DNA from: Phoronis australis
Taxonomy: Eukaryota; Phoronida; Phoronidae
Direction of reading: 5' to 3'
NCBI GenBank assembly: GCA_002633005.1
Contig: NMRA01000028.1
Location: forward strand, 275,989 to 339,988
Length of the DNA: 64,000 nucleotides
Shown here: positions 23,881 to 35,980 of the stretch, in pieces
Numbering within the stretch: the stretch's first letter is position 1
Layout: each line of letters starts with the position of its first letter
Translations under genes and position numbers: made by a program
The notes under the pieces: model-generated
Database searches by the model: none
The model's input: only the letters and a program-made list of their open reading frames with translations
What the model was told of the DNA's origin: nothing

Positions 23881-26019
23881 AGAATTATCTAACAACGGCA
23901 GCTTTTTTGGTGCAGAACAATCCCTGTAGAAAATCCATAAATGGCAAAAATTGGTTTATACACTTAGGATTCTTTCCGTGTGGCCACGCAAACAAACACT
24001 TCCAACAGTTCTTCAGGCTAAAACGTATTGTTGTTGGACTAATAACACAACTCCTAAAAAATTACAATTGCAAATAAGAGACGATTTCATAACCCGTACC
24101 CAAGTGTTGAAAGGTATTGAAAGATAAAAGTTATCTGATTTCTAGTTACATGCTGCACTCTGGTATAGTGTATTTTAGGGACTGATCTGAGCAACACTGT
24201 GTTATACACGCAGACCTCGGTGTATGAGTATAATCGCGTTTTGTAATTTGTTGAGGGACCAAAGAGCCTCCCACTGAAAGGTCCACAAACATCACCACTT
24301 TCACTCTTGTCCCATACTCTTTGCGGCACTGCCCCATCACTACCAATTTGAAATGAATGTTGTCACCAGACTAGATAGAAAAATCGCTAAAGTTAACAGA
24401 AGGGGGCATAACGGCTCGCATCCCCTTTCCCAAAATTCCCCCTTCTTGGGCTTCCGATGGTCCCAAAACCCTCTAAATTAAAAAATACCTTCAAATCCAC
24501 TTAACGTATACAAATCGTGATGTTTGCAGTGCATCTCTTTTTTATCAAACTGCTGTCTAATCGCTGTAGCTGAGTAGCCAAATAGTGCATGGAATAGTCA
24601 ATTAAAGTATATGTTAACCAGTATGCCGTCAAAAGTCCAAACTCTTTGTGTATGTACTGAACTAGCCCACCAAATCACACTAGTTTCATATTCACACACG
24701 ACGGCGACGCACCATAGGGGGCTCGGGGCCATAGCCCACACTTATTTTTGTGCTGTGCCGCCCATGGTCACACAGACGGTGGACTATAGGGGGCTAGGGG
24801 GACTATAGCCCCACTTATTTCAGTGCTGGGCCGACCATGCTATAACCTTTATTCGTTTTCTTATTGAAAATGGCTAATATTAGCCCGTTGAAAATTCGCA
24901 AAAAAATTCCCAGTATTTGAAAATCCTATCTTAAATGTAAAACGTGTTTCTGGATCTTAAGGTCAGAACAAAAGCCGTAGTTGTTCTTAACTTTTAAGAT
25001 GCCTCAACAGTCTTGCCAAGTCGACATTTTTTATTGAAATACGTTTCGAAAAGCCAATTTTTCAAGATCAGCATGAAAACGAAAAGGAAGCTTGTGTCAG
25101 AAAAGTCAAGGGTGGCTGAGTGCTCATCTAGGGCTAGCCCAAGCCCTCATCAGCCCCGTCCCCAAGCCTCAATGGCGCTGATTGGTTTAGCCATGCGAGG
25201 CTTAGTTATGGGAAATACCTTCTGCGCAATGATTGGCCGTTGCCTTGACATCATTAAAGCAAAGGCAAATTTAAATTATTTTCACAAGCGTTGTTGCTGC
25301 CATTCATGAAGCAGATGGCATTGTTTTGGTTATTGTTTGAAATGAAGGTTGTTGGCGTACTTATTTTCAATTCTCTTTTATCAATAACATAATAGAAATC
25401 AATCTCTTGTCGAATCAAAATATGTTATTTTTGCAATAATTTAGACCTAAATTCCGTCAATATACCGTTAAGTTTCAGTTTCATATTATACTACAGAAAA
25501 ACTCAAAGTTGATATAGCTTCATCTTACTCATGATATTCCGGCGATTACCGTAAAAACGTGTCAGAATTCTGCTGCAGTTGTTTTTCTAGCAACGTAAAA
25601 GACTGGACAAAATCTCTGAGGAACTTTCCCATGGTGTCGGTAGACACGATCTCAAGATGGTCGAACAGCGGAGGAAAGAGAAACATAGGGGTAGGAGTCT
25701 TCATTTTTAAGTTTTAAAGTTAACAAAAGTAAAGACTAATACTTACTGAAAATGCCATTATTTTTAATATGTTCACAGTATAACATGTGTAAATACACGT
25801 GTCACTCTTAATACCTTACTGCACGAATCTGTCTACGACAGTGCGCTGGGCTCCCACTCGATTGTACAGGATGGCCCAAAAGTCACCGTACACTTTCAAT
25901 CACCTCATATAAAAATCAAAACTGTGTTTTCATAACAGCCTATTCATTCCAGTTTATGTGGTGTTGTTGTCATTCCATATTTCAATGATTTGTAATGAAG
26001 CTATTTTATCGTAATCTAT
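23881..26019. other. Intergenic with small repeats
   Basis: No gene recognised. Two tandem ~71-bp units lie at 24,700-24,840 (listed separately). The open frame at 25,013-25,309 has no known motif. Confidence 0.45.
24700..24840. repeat. Two-unit ~71-bp tandem repeat
   Basis: Two copies of a unit running from ATAGGGGGCT through ATAGCCC(C)AC, ACTTATTT and GTGCTG.GCCG to CCATG. The GGGGGCT core recalls the GGGGGCTCG elements elsewhere in the window. Confidence 0.6.
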
Positions 26020-26758
26020 TGTCAAGCTTGTGGACAAAGCTAATGGCAGAGACACAGGACTGGATAGACGAGCTACTAAGCCCATATTCGAAGAGATGAG
26101 AGATGTAGATGGCCAAGAAAGAGGTATTAATGGGTGAGCGGAGAATTGTTAGAGGAGAGGTGAAACTGTGCGAGGTTACGCAGGATGCGGGTGTAGGACT
26201 GAAGAGTGGAGGGGGCCAGGGAAGCCCGGAGCAGTCTGGTCACTCTGTCAGGAGATGCTGTGGGATCGGTGTCGGATGAGGGCTGATCCAATAACCCTAA
26301 GAAAAGGCGACCTGAAAGTTGAAACGAGAAAGTGCATCAGCGATGATGTTAGTGTAGCCGGGGATATGCTTTGCCCGGAAATGAACATTAAAGGTAAGAG
26401 CGGAGATGACCAGACGACGGACAAGAGACATAATGGGGGCGTGGCGGGAGGATGTCTTGTTGATAATGTCAACGACAGCACGGTTTTCGCACAGGAAGAG
26501 GATCTTGTGGTTGGCGAGCTTTGAACCCCACAGTTCTAGCGATATGACAATCGGAAGGAGTTCCTTGAAGGTGATGTGATGGCGTTGCAGGTGCTCGGGC
26601 CACGGGCAGGCAAACCAGGAAGCTCCCAATGTCGCAGCAAAACCCCCGTTGGAGCCCGCAGCATCAGAGTACAGTTTGATGGTGTCTGAAGATGTCCACT
26701 CGTCGAATAGGAACAGTGTTTTCCCATTGAAGCCTCGGAGAAAGATGGACCAAGCCCG
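26020..26758 (-). mobile_element. DIRS-like retroelement, RNase H and recombinase
   Basis: On the minus strand, 26,758-26,297 encodes an RNase H domain of the type found in tyrosine-recombinase retroelements. Motifs are KLYSDAAGSNGGF, FKELLPIVISLELWG, LCENRAVVDIINK and HIPGYTNIIADALSRF. The third acidic position is E where D is usual. Downstream, in another frame, 26,290-26,170 reads LLRASLAPSTLQSYTRILRN, and after a frameshift 26,138-26,025 reads AIYISHLFEYGLSSSSIQ and VSAISFVHKL. Both fit the N-terminal core-binding domain of a tyrosine recombinase. RT (in the gap), RNase H, then recombinase is the DIRS order. A frame change between RH and recombinase is normal in DIRS; the second shift within the recombinase is decay. 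Confidence 0.7.
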
Positions 26759-27226
26759 NNNNNNNNNNNNNNNNNNNNNNNNNNNNNNNNNNNNNNNNNN
26801 NNNNNNNNNNNNNNNNNNNNNNNNNNNNNNNNNNNNNNNNNNNNNNNNNNNNNNNNNNNNNNNNNNNNNNNNNNNNNNNNNNNNNNNNNNNNNNNNNNNN
26901 NNNNNNNNNNNNNNNNNNNNNNNNNNNNNNNNNNNNNNNNNNNNNNNNNNNNNNNNNNNNNNNNNNNNNNNNNNNNNNNNNNNNNNNNNNNNNNNNNNNN
27001 NNNNNNNNNNNNNNNNNNNNNNNNNNNNNNNNNNNNNNNNNNNNNNNNNNNNNNNNNNNNNNNNNNNNNNNNNNNNNNNNNNNNNNNNNNNNNNNNNNNN
27101 NNNNNNNNNNNNNNNNNNNNNNNNNNNNNNNNNNNNNNNNNNNNNNNNNNNNNNNNNNNNNNNNNNNNNNNNNNNNNNNNNNNNNNNNNNNNNNNNNNNN
27201 NNNNNNNNNNNNNNNNNNNNNNNNNN
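26759..27226. other. Assembly gap (N)
   Basis: 468 unknown bases. It interrupts the DIRS-like element where the reverse transcriptase would be expected. Long open frames drawn through it are artefacts. Confidence 0.99.
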
Positions 27227-27959
27227 CTGAATGAGAGACCACGTTGAACAGAACAAAGGAAATATGGGCGACCAATCAGGAGTCGCGTAGAGAAACGTAT
27301 GAATACAAAAGTAGGCCCTAGAGGCTATAAATAGAGATGAGTAATGCAAAATAAACCCTAAGGACTGGTCTCAAAATAAAGAGACAACTGTCAAAATAAT
27401 GACGATAAATGCATTTAACAAGTTAAATTTAATTTACATATCTGTGAGCGCTTCAACTTTCAAGTGTAGTGACTTGGAACACCCTGTATGTTCAGTAACG
27501 TTTTGCTCATTCACGCCAATCACGAACCCCTGCTATTCAAAAGTGCTGGCTTTGCTTGCAGTTTTTGCAAGCTGCGGTTGTGAAAGAAATTTGACGAAAT
27601 GTGGAATGTGCGACCTGGACTATCAAATGATCATCCTGTTCACGTTTCCTGCTTTTTCAATAAAAACCACCTTCAAAATGGTGACTTCGATGTCTGTTTT
27701 CGGTTCCTCCAGAGTAAGATCTCGTTTCTAAATCAACCAATGACATTCAAGTACAAACTAGGTCCTTAGGTTATCTGTTGACATGTTTTCGCTAATCACG
27801 ACATCAACTTACGGCAGTAAAAACTGCGGCAAGGTGGTGTCGAGAGCAAGGCATGTGCGTGTGGAAAATAACATTTTTGCATATACATGCCGACTTCTTT
27901 CTTTAAATGACTTTTTCTGTTTTGGTTTGGAACTGTTTCTGTATTTTGCTTCATTCGTG
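27227..27959. other. Unassigned sequence
   Basis: No recognised domain. This may be the 3' part of the transposon whose transposase lies upstream on the minus strand at 27,960-29,110. The plus-strand frames 27,399-27,731 and 27,783-28,154 are not recognised. Confidence 0.35.
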
Positions 27960-29110
27960 CCTCGCAACTACCACGGGTACGATTTTAATTTGAAATATTT
28001 AGGCAAAATTGTGTTCCACTTTTTAACAACCTTGTGGAGCGTGTCGTTTTGGAAGTTGGAGAGTAAACAGGCTACAGCTTCCAAACATGGTAAGTGGTAT
28101 TTCACTTTGAAAAACCTAAACATTCGAATGTTACCAATGGCCCTGTCTACGTGAATTCTATGCTTGGCAACAATCTGTGTTTTAATGACGTCATTTTCTT
28201 CGACGCCAACTTTATCCTTTAGAAATGGTAGAATTTTCAAGGCAATTCCCAGTTCTTTTAAATCGTGTTAGATGTCAAAGCCTTTATCTGCATCGCCTCT
28301 ACATAATTCCTCAACTTCAACCTTGTTTCTAATCGTTTGCAGAAAACCAGACCTCTTGACAATTTGGTTGTCGGATATGCACCCTTCGTACAACTGAGAA
28401 ACAAACATAACACCTCCATTAGGGTCAACACCTACTCTAGAATGTTGTATGTGATCTATACCTACTGTAGCTTTCGTTATGCTTTTGCAAAAAACTGGGA
28501 ATCTATAATCGTAAATCGGCGGCATTTAGAATTATGTTATATGGATACTTTACCAAAAAATCCAAACTTACATTGTTTAAAACCACACTCCTGTGAGGCC
28601 ATATTTTCAGGCTTCCCAAAATATCATACAAATAGTTTATCCATGAAATCAAAATGTAAACCATAGAACTTTAAGACACACAGAAATCTTTCAGAAAGTT
28701 CAATGTGTGACAATCCCATTCTCAGTTTCATCAAAACCATTAAAATATCATCCTGAACAGGCACGTTTGTGAGGTGATGGCATTGTTGCACTAGCCAAAT
28801 AATTTTTCTCACTTGTTCAGGGAATTCAAAGGGTCCTTCCTCGAAGAGCTTTTCAATGTCAATAACTGTGGATTTTGCAAGGATACTTCCCCCAATAAAC
28901 GATCGATTTGCTATCTACATTTGGTATAGAAAATTGATTAGTGTTTGCATGAAATTAGCGTGAGAGTTGAATCCGGTAAAGTGATTAAATAGTTTAGGTT
29001 CTTTGCCGACAGTTGTACATTTACCTTTCAAATGTTTGACAGAAAATCTGCGAGTACATGGCAACACCACTGGCAGGAGGTCCTCGTATGTTTGCGCTTT
29101 TCTTGACAAG
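27960..29110 (-). pseudogene. DDE_Tnp_4-type transposase pseudogene
   Basis: Minus-strand fragments follow the order of a DDE superfamily endonuclease (DDE_Tnp_4) as in Harbinger/ISL2EU-like transposons. 29,109-28,915 contains LFNHFTGFNSHANF. 28,812-28,624 has DDILMVLMKLRMGL, the helix-turn-helix region. 28,525-28,268 has VGVDPNGGVMFVSQLYEGCI and the second catalytic Asp in ADKGFDI. 28,240-27,968 has the C-terminal HVDRAIGNIRMFR. The region of the first catalytic Asp reads IILNA where IIDCTE is usual, and the final Glu of the HVERAI block is Asp. Several frameshifts join the pieces. It is an inactive copy, and no THAP domain was found upstream. Confidence 0.7.
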
Positions 29111-29589
29111 AGACGACTGTTTCTCTGCTGTGAGACCCCTTCCCCTTCAGATGCTGAATCAGCTTCCCTGTCATTTTCTTGTCACGCTTGTTCAAGCTTA
29201 AAAGTTATCCTTTTAGTTTCTTTTTTGATGTTCTTCGTCGATTTCGTCGACTATGTTATTACAATTAACACGCGAGGGCACTGCTTTGCTTTTTAGTCTT
29301 CGTTTCTTCGCGTCCCGTTGAAATACGCCGGATTTATTCTCATTGTTATGATTCATAGTGAAATGAGGGGCTTATTGTCTATAGGTAGTCCGAAAATGAC
29401 AGATTTTCGCATTCACTGCATTACAGCAAAAATGCATTCGTTCTGGCTGTACACACACTTCCGATTTTGTTTCGACTCAACACTCAATTCACGTCGCATG
29501 ACATCGCACGCGCGCAATAGCGATTTGGACTTAAGACGCATAATGCTAACAAAAAAGTTCATTTTGACTTTCATTTTTCATCATGAACT

Positions 29590-30732
29590 CTACTACGATC
29601 TTCTCGCCTTTCATTTCAACAAAAACAACTTAGCCAAGGTCCAGAATATTGGTCTGCGCTTAATCACAGGAGACCTGAAGACCAACGGCAGGCTTAAACT
29701 CACTGGAAGAAAGACGGGATGAGAAACTCCTGAGACAGGGCGAGAAGTTGAAGCGGCTACCATCACATCCACTGCACTCCAAACTCCAAGCCCCGACCAC
29801 AACTGACCGCATTAAGAGGCAGAGCCCAATCCAGAAAGACTAACCTATGCTATCCTCAATCAACCCACCACTAGAAATGCTCATTAAAAACTTTGAAGAA
29901 TGCTCGCTGGACGGTCCTCCTATCTTCCTCCCTGGGATTGGAGCAAAACAGACACAAGTGGAGGCAGTTCTGAAGGCCCTCACCCTAGAATTACTGGACA
30001 GAGACTACCCCACCACCACCTGGACCAAAGTCTATACAGATGGCTCTGCTGAGAATGCTATCAGAAATAGGGGAGGTAGTGTATTCATCATATACCCAGA
30101 AGGCAGCTCTCTACGCAAGTCCATTGCCACAGGCCTTCACTCCACCAACTACAGAGCTGAGACAAATGTTCTGTACCTCGCAGCCCACACACTCAACCAG
30201 CAAACAAGGCTCCCGGATCAGACAGTCTTCCTCACAGACTGCCGATATCTCCTGCAGAGCCTCCAGACGAGAGGAAGAGACCAGATCCTGCAATACGTCA
30301 AGCCGGAGATACACATTCTCAGCAGCAAAACCACTGTTGTGCTGCAATGGATTCCCTCCCACTGTGGCACCAGTGGCAACGAGGAAGCAGACAGACTCTC
30401 TGAGGCAGGAAGCAGACGGCGCACCCATCGTATGGAAAAGTGAAAACCATCCTACGAAGCCTCTTTAGAAATGCCGGAAGGGAACGCTTACGTCTGAGCT
30501 CCTCTCCCACATGCACCGCCTAAAAATTCTCTCACACAGACGAGTACCCGTGTGGCACTGTCCCCTAGACACCTGAGCATTTACGGCAGAGCTGCCCTAC
30601 CTTCGACACCCTTAGGTGCCAGACATGGCCCAGTCCGGTTGAACTCAAAATAAAACTGTGGAGCCCGACAGCGTCATTATGGCGAACCGCAGGCTTTGCC
30701 CGGAAGGCCGGACTGACCGTCTAAGAAGAAGA
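29590..30732 (+). pseudogene. Jockey/I-like LINE, 3' end with RNase H
   Basis: A 5'-truncated non-LTR retrotransposon. The start carries the C-terminal RT region (KVQNIGLRLITGDLKTN, about 29,635-29,690). After a frameshift near 29,700 and a stop near 29,842, the open frame 29,847-30,443 (198 codons) holds an RNase H domain: VYTDGSAENA, NYRAETNVLYLAA, FLTDCRYLLQSL and WIPSHCGTSGNEEADRLSE. The four acidic positions and the catalytic His region are present. A further shifted tail follows. The element ends in TAAGAAGAAGAA at 30,721-30,732, a simple 3' repeat typical of I/Jockey-group elements, which often carry RNase H. The frameshifts make it inactive. Clade assignment is by motif recall. Confidence 0.75.
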
Positions 30733-31700
30733 ATTTCAACTGTAGAATTTATCCATAAAGCTGGATATTATTTTGAGTTCCTCAGACAACACCGCCTTAT
30801 TTCTAACGTATAATCGAAGTACCTCGTTGAAATTAAAGATAATTGTAGTAAACAGGGCAATTGTTATGTTAGATTTTGTTGAAAATCATTCGTTAATCGT
30901 GCAGGATGCTGTTCGGTGGTTTCATTGGAACAATTCCCAAGCTACTCTTCACCCGTTTGTGGCATATTATAAGACTGAAGCGCTCAAGGGTTTAAATGCA
31001 TGTATCATTTCCGTGAGTATAAAGCATGATACTGAATCTGTGCATGCATTTATCGCCACTTTGATACCATATGTGAACAACACGCTGCCTGTGAAAAATG
31101 TTGTACTTTAATGATGGAGCAGCCAACCAAAAACAACTGATTTATTAACTTGTGTCATCGCAAGGATGATTTTGGGCGTGGCGCTTAGTGGCATTTCTTC
31201 GAAACTTCCCATGGAAAAAGCCTTTGTGATGGAATAGAACCAAGGAGTTTACTATACAACTTACTACACTCCTTAATAGGAGGTACCGTTAAACGTCTCG
31301 TTGTTAGAACAAGCTTCCACGCTTTAACAACTAATCACGTTCTCAATCCAATGCAGAGGTATCAGTGGTCATCTTTACACATTCCTGGTGTTAAATTTAT
31401 TTATGTTTCAGTGGATGACATTTTTAATCTGTTGCAGGCACTAGATCACTCCATTGTTTTATTCCACTGTCTAAGAATGAATTTATGATGAAACAAGTGT
31501 CAGTGGATGGTCATTTCACACTTATTGATAAAGAACCTGCAGGTGAGATAGATCACGAGACACTTAGGCCTGGCAAGTATATTGCCTGCATTTATGACAC
31601 GGAATGCCGGTTTGAGTGCATAAAGGACCGAAGCGTTCTGAACAACACAACGGCATGTTAGCCAATTACGTGACATAATAAACCAATGGGCTACTGGCAT
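30733..31700 (+). pseudogene. Transposase-like protein, unclassified, decayed
   Basis: Plus-strand remnants of one protein. 30,860-31,125 reads LDFVENHSLIVQDAVRWFHW, then SQATLHPFVAYYK, SIKHDTESVHAFIA and an acidic NDGAANQK. After frameshifts, KDDFGRGA, FFETSHGKSLCDGIE and GGTVKRLVVRTS follow (31,160-31,320), then IYVSVDDI near 31,400, and at 31,545-31,620 a small domain with RPGKYIACIYDTE. I recall a family of uncharacterised, often multicopy proteins in invertebrate genomes with this layout; spaced Asp residues (DF.EN, DGA, CDGI) suggest a DDE-like nuclease, but this is inference. There are several stops and shifts. It starts immediately after the LINE tail, so its 5' end may have been lost there. 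Confidence 0.5.
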
Positions 31701-33544
31701 GGCCAGTTTCATAGAGAAATCGACGCTGGGTTCCATTGCGTGTGTCATATCTGCGCCTGTAGTTCAAGAACACATTGTACGCTGTTACAGACAGTTGCAG
31801 CAAGACACTGGTCTGATCGATTTGAGTCTTCAATCTTCAATTTTCTTTAAATGAAAGTATACCTTCAGTAGTTAAAAACTGTGTATGTATAAGTAAAGTT
31901 TGTAGCAGCTTCAATGACACGAATTTCATAATTACCATGAATATTATGAACTTTAAGCCACAACCAGCTTTTGTTAACATTGTGTCATTTTTATGTCATA
32001 TCTAGAACTGTACTTATAGAAACTGTCTACGTCAGAACAAAGTTTGAAATAACATGTCAGACATTTTCTTTTTGAATAAATCCAATAACATGAGTCTGAA
32101 AGTCTTTAAAACTATCAATGTAATGATCTTTAAGTCATTGCAGATGAGAAAAATTTATCAAAACCCTCCATTTAACAAAAAGTCGTTTAACTATGAAGAT
32201 GTTTTAAAAACAACATGATTTATTTGTAACCTGATCATGTTGTTTTTAATACACGTTACATATGAGAAGGAATTCAACTGCTTCAACTGCAGACACTCTT
32301 TTTTGCGTGCCAAAATGGCTGAAAACGAGTTACATAACCCCAGAATCAGTTGTTTATTACTTTTTAAAGTTAATAGTCAAAGGACTATACTCGTTTTAAC
32401 GTGCCTTAATTGCTTTTATTTAATATTTGCTGGGTGAATTCTGATGAAAAGCTCTGACAGTTTGATATCTTGTTAATCCATACAGGCATTTTCAGAGCAA
32501 TACAATGCTCAATTTTGAAGTTAGAAGACTCCCAAAATCTGAAAAAAATCACAGTTTCAACTTGCGAGGGCAAAAATGGGCGTGCACCCAATATTTTAAA
32601 GGGGCATATTTCGGAGACCCTTTTATGCTGGTAAATGAAATTTTGCAGGTAATCATTGTGTATCCTGATAAAATAAATTTTCATCCAGTGAGATGGTGAC
32701 CCGACACCATAAGGTAACATTCTGCAACAGAAATAAGGAAAGTTTCTGCAACAGAAATAAGGCAACATGTTCTGCATGGGGCAAAGACCACAGTTTTAGT
32801 GGCTGATTGTGACGTTATCACTGGTTTGGGTCAAGAAAGCCCTTGTTTGCACCCTATCTCAAGGCACCTGAAAAAGCACAACTGACAGAAAGTACATGAA
32901 AAAAATTCAACAAAGCCATGTGTTTTGGCTTGCTACGTCCATCTGAAAATTGAGATGCCAAGAAATGACCCAAAATTGAGATTTTTGGCCTTTTTGTACC
33001 TAAAATCACCAATTCACAAGTGCTCTGGGGGAACGTATGAGACAAGAATGCGAATACTCTTGCACTCTAGATTCCAGAAATTTAGGTTATAATGTGTCAT
33101 TCCTTACCAGATTTTTGAAGATTTCCACTTTTCTGGAGGTACCTGGATTCCAGGCAGTGATCAAAGTAAACAAAATCAACGGAAACCCGATCCACTGGCT
33201 TAAAAGCCCAAACAAGGGCAGTGCATAAAAGCGTGTGCAAGTGGTGGCGATGTGATCGGTATACTTCCAACCAAGGCATGCACATTGATACCAACACACG
33301 GAATTCCGTGGGTCGTTCTTCACGTTTCCACAGGGCCACTTTTCAATATAGCCTATGGGTGGCGCTGTGTCAGAGGGTAGAGCAGCGTACACACACAGTG
33401 ACGTCATTATGCGGGTCAATAAGGAATCTGCCATGTTGTGAGGTGAAAACAACGTGTCATTAATACCACACATTTACTTAAATATAGATTATTACATGGC
33501 GAAGTCGCTATCCCCGTTATCTAGAGCCCGAGTTCGATGACGTC
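31701..33544. other. Intergenic, no gene recognised
   Basis: AT-rich, with short direct repeats such as TTTCTGCAACAGAAATAAGG twice near 32,715-32,765. Open frames at 33,087-33,473 (minus) and 32,406-32,777 (minus) have no known motif. Confidence 0.45.
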
Positions 33545-33640
33545 AGCCGCTGAGTGGTCTAGTGGTAAAGTCGGGGACTCGAAACTATGAGGCCTCGGTT
33601 TCCCGTCAAAATGTTATCTCACTAGTGAGATAACTTTATG
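33545..33640 (+). repeat. tRNA-derived SINE-like fragment
   Basis: GAGTGGTCTAGTGGTAAAG fits a Pol III box A; the downstream CTCGGTTTCCC is a poor box B. Right behind it, 33,613-33,634 is a perfect 22-bp palindrome with half-site GTTATCTCACT. A functional tRNA is unlikely because the box B and acceptor stem are degenerate. Confidence 0.45.
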
Positions 33641-34025
33641 GGTTATTACACGGTTGTATCTGCCATTCGAGGCTAAAATTGTGGTATAAGTACAATTATC
33701 AAACAGAATCGTGATTGGTTAACAGCATGTTCAATAATTACTTTTTATTGATCTTATATGGTCTCACTCAACAAGACTGAGGTGTATATACAACGCATGG
33801 TCGCTTAAACTATGGTGGCAGAACCTCAAAAACCTAGTGGCAGCACCAAAACTCCAAGGCCGAACCAAAAAACCCATGACTCAATGGCAGGACCAATTAA
33901 AAAACTCAACTCTTTGGCTTCAGCCCCGGATTTCGCCCGGTCTATTTGGTAGGGTGCTGACACTAAAGGGCGAGTACCCACGTTGCTCGACCTGTTGTTA
34001 GAAACGTTCGATACCTCTGTTGTAG

Positions 34026-34283
34026 CTACTGCTGGAGCAGGAGGGTCACCAGAGCTTCTACAATAGTTTTCCTCAACAAGTGTCTAACTCTCCTGTAGGT
34101 TTGACCATTTGGGCGTTGGATTTCATACTCCTTGCTCCAAACTTGCTCCCCAGTTGTCTGTTTACGGTTACAAATGGCCAGTGTTTCTTTCCTCTTTGAC
34201 AGGTTGCATGCCAAGTCGAAGCATTTGGAGATCCCTGTAGGTAGCCATTTTTGATTTCCTGTCAGGCATAACTTGCCGCTCAT
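34026..34283 (-). mobile_element. Possible gypsy-type Pol C-terminal fragment
   Basis: An 85-codon frame containing QVWSKEYEIQRPNGQTYRRV and RHLLRKT resembles the last part of Ty3/gypsy Pol proteins, where a basic Y-x-V..PNG..YRRNRRHL stretch is common. No integrase core or LTR was found next to it. The match is short, so the call is tentative. Confidence 0.3.
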
Positions 34284-35878
34284 CTGGTTGCTGCTTCGGT
34301 GAGCGTAGGATATTCGCTGTCGTAGGTGTTACATACTATCATTGTGCTTATTAGCTGTACAGTGCCTATTATTATTTATAGATGTCGCTTTAGTATGTGT
34401 GAGACTTGACCTACATCAGAGACCGTAGAGAGGGAGACGTTTCACCTAGCGAAATCCTATTGGACGGCCACTGGCGGCCATTGTTGTTCCATGGACCGTA
34501 GAGACGTCTAGCGGGTGTGTGTGGGAAAAAAGGAATATGGCTGATACTCGTGGTCAGCGGTCGCAGAGACAAGATATTTTATCTGATCATGTAGTTCATA
34601 TAGATTTCCCATAGTTAATACCTCTGAGGGTAGTGCTGTGTCAAGTAACTACAAAACAAGATATGCCGGCTGCAGTCCCTAAAAAGAGGATCAGAGGAGC
34701 TTTTTGCGCTGCAGAAAAACCGGGACTTGCACTCCCACTACTGATAAAGACAGGTGAGATATACGAGTGATACAAAGAATTCTTTTTGTGAAAANCCATT
34801 ACAGTGCTCGTGTTTTTTGTTTTCAATATTTTAAACAAAGACACTTCACTGACAATTTTGAATTTGGCAAACTAAGATCGGCCATAGTGAATGCCTTGCG
34901 TACTTCGTTGGCCCACACACACTCGCTAGGTGTCGCCACGGTCCATGACAATAATGGCGGCGGCCTTGGTGAATAGTCTTGTTAGCGTCTTTGCCTACAT
35001 GAAGGAAATGCACGTTTTCGCATCGTCTTGGTTTACGCAAATTATCCGTTAGTACATATCAGAATTTTGGTGATGAGATGTCGGATTTCAAGATCTCTAA
35101 TCTCCAGTTTCCGGGAAGGCGAGAGAACTTTCACCGAACGTTTGGAATCGTGCAGGGGACACACTACAGTTCAGGCTTTTGGCTGCTCAGTGACGCACAC
35201 CGAAGTAGAGATGATTCCCTTCATCACGTGCTGATCAAGAGTCTGAACTAAATAAAGGGTTTCGTAGCATTCCCAACTGACAAGCGCTACCCATGATAAC
35301 TGAAACTTGATTACGCTACAAATTTTTAATCGGTTAATTCACATCGGAAAAAAATCTGGCACACAAAAATATTCGGCAAAAACACCAAATTTGACAGTTT
35401 TCTCCCCAAACTTTCCCTACCTGCAAGTGCTAGAAAAAATCTGACTACAGATTCAGAATGCTCGTACTCTCTACATTCTAGAAATGTGGTCATAGTTTGC
35501 CCCTTACCAGCTACTTTTTTGGCAATTTTTATCCGTGTTTGACAGCCACCTTAAATCGCATCCGATTTCTCGGACAGCAGGCGACAGGGGTTGAAAGCAA
35601 ATGACAGCCATCATTTTGCATCAAAAGTAGGTCACGGTTAAAAAACTTTTCTCGTTCAGAAGCACAAGCAAATCAATTTCCTTAAAATTATTTTCAATGC
35701 ATTCCACAAAACAGCCGCTAAATCTGGCGCACGACCTTTACATAAATTCTAGGAATGCCCCGTTGCCTCAGCCTAACTGTTCAGTGCTACCTGCATGGTG
35801 GCGAACGGTATCACCGCCAGAACGCCGTTCCGCCTCATGTATAATAAAATGTTTCATTTTTCCTTGAAACCAGGCGTG
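34284..35878. other. Intergenic, no gene recognised
   Basis: Contains an ATG-to-GTGAGT open stretch at 34,662-34,753 that could pass for a small first exon but matches nothing known. One ambiguous base lies at 34,795. Confidence 0.4.
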
Positions 35879-35980
35879 CGTTCAGTAACGCTAGGACCTA
35901 CGTTAGGACATAGCTAAAATATAGTCAAAGTCACGTGTTCTCCTTTGAAATACACGGCAAGGTCCTAACGTTACTGAACG
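35879..35980. mobile_element. Small MITE, copy with intact ends
   Basis: A 102-bp element with 19-bp inverted ends: CGTTCAGTAACGCTAGGAC on the left and GTCCTAACGTTACTGAACG on the right, differing at one position. The interior contains CACGTGTTCTC. Diverged relatives lie at 9,780-9,904 and 12,750-12,857. Confidence 0.7.

Noticed and set aside
25013-25309. 98-codon plus-strand frame
   Set aside because: Basic and Cys-rich at its end but without motif, splice sites or repeat logic.
34662-34753. Small coding first exon ending at a GTGAG donor
   Set aside because: Nothing known matches and no partner exon was found.
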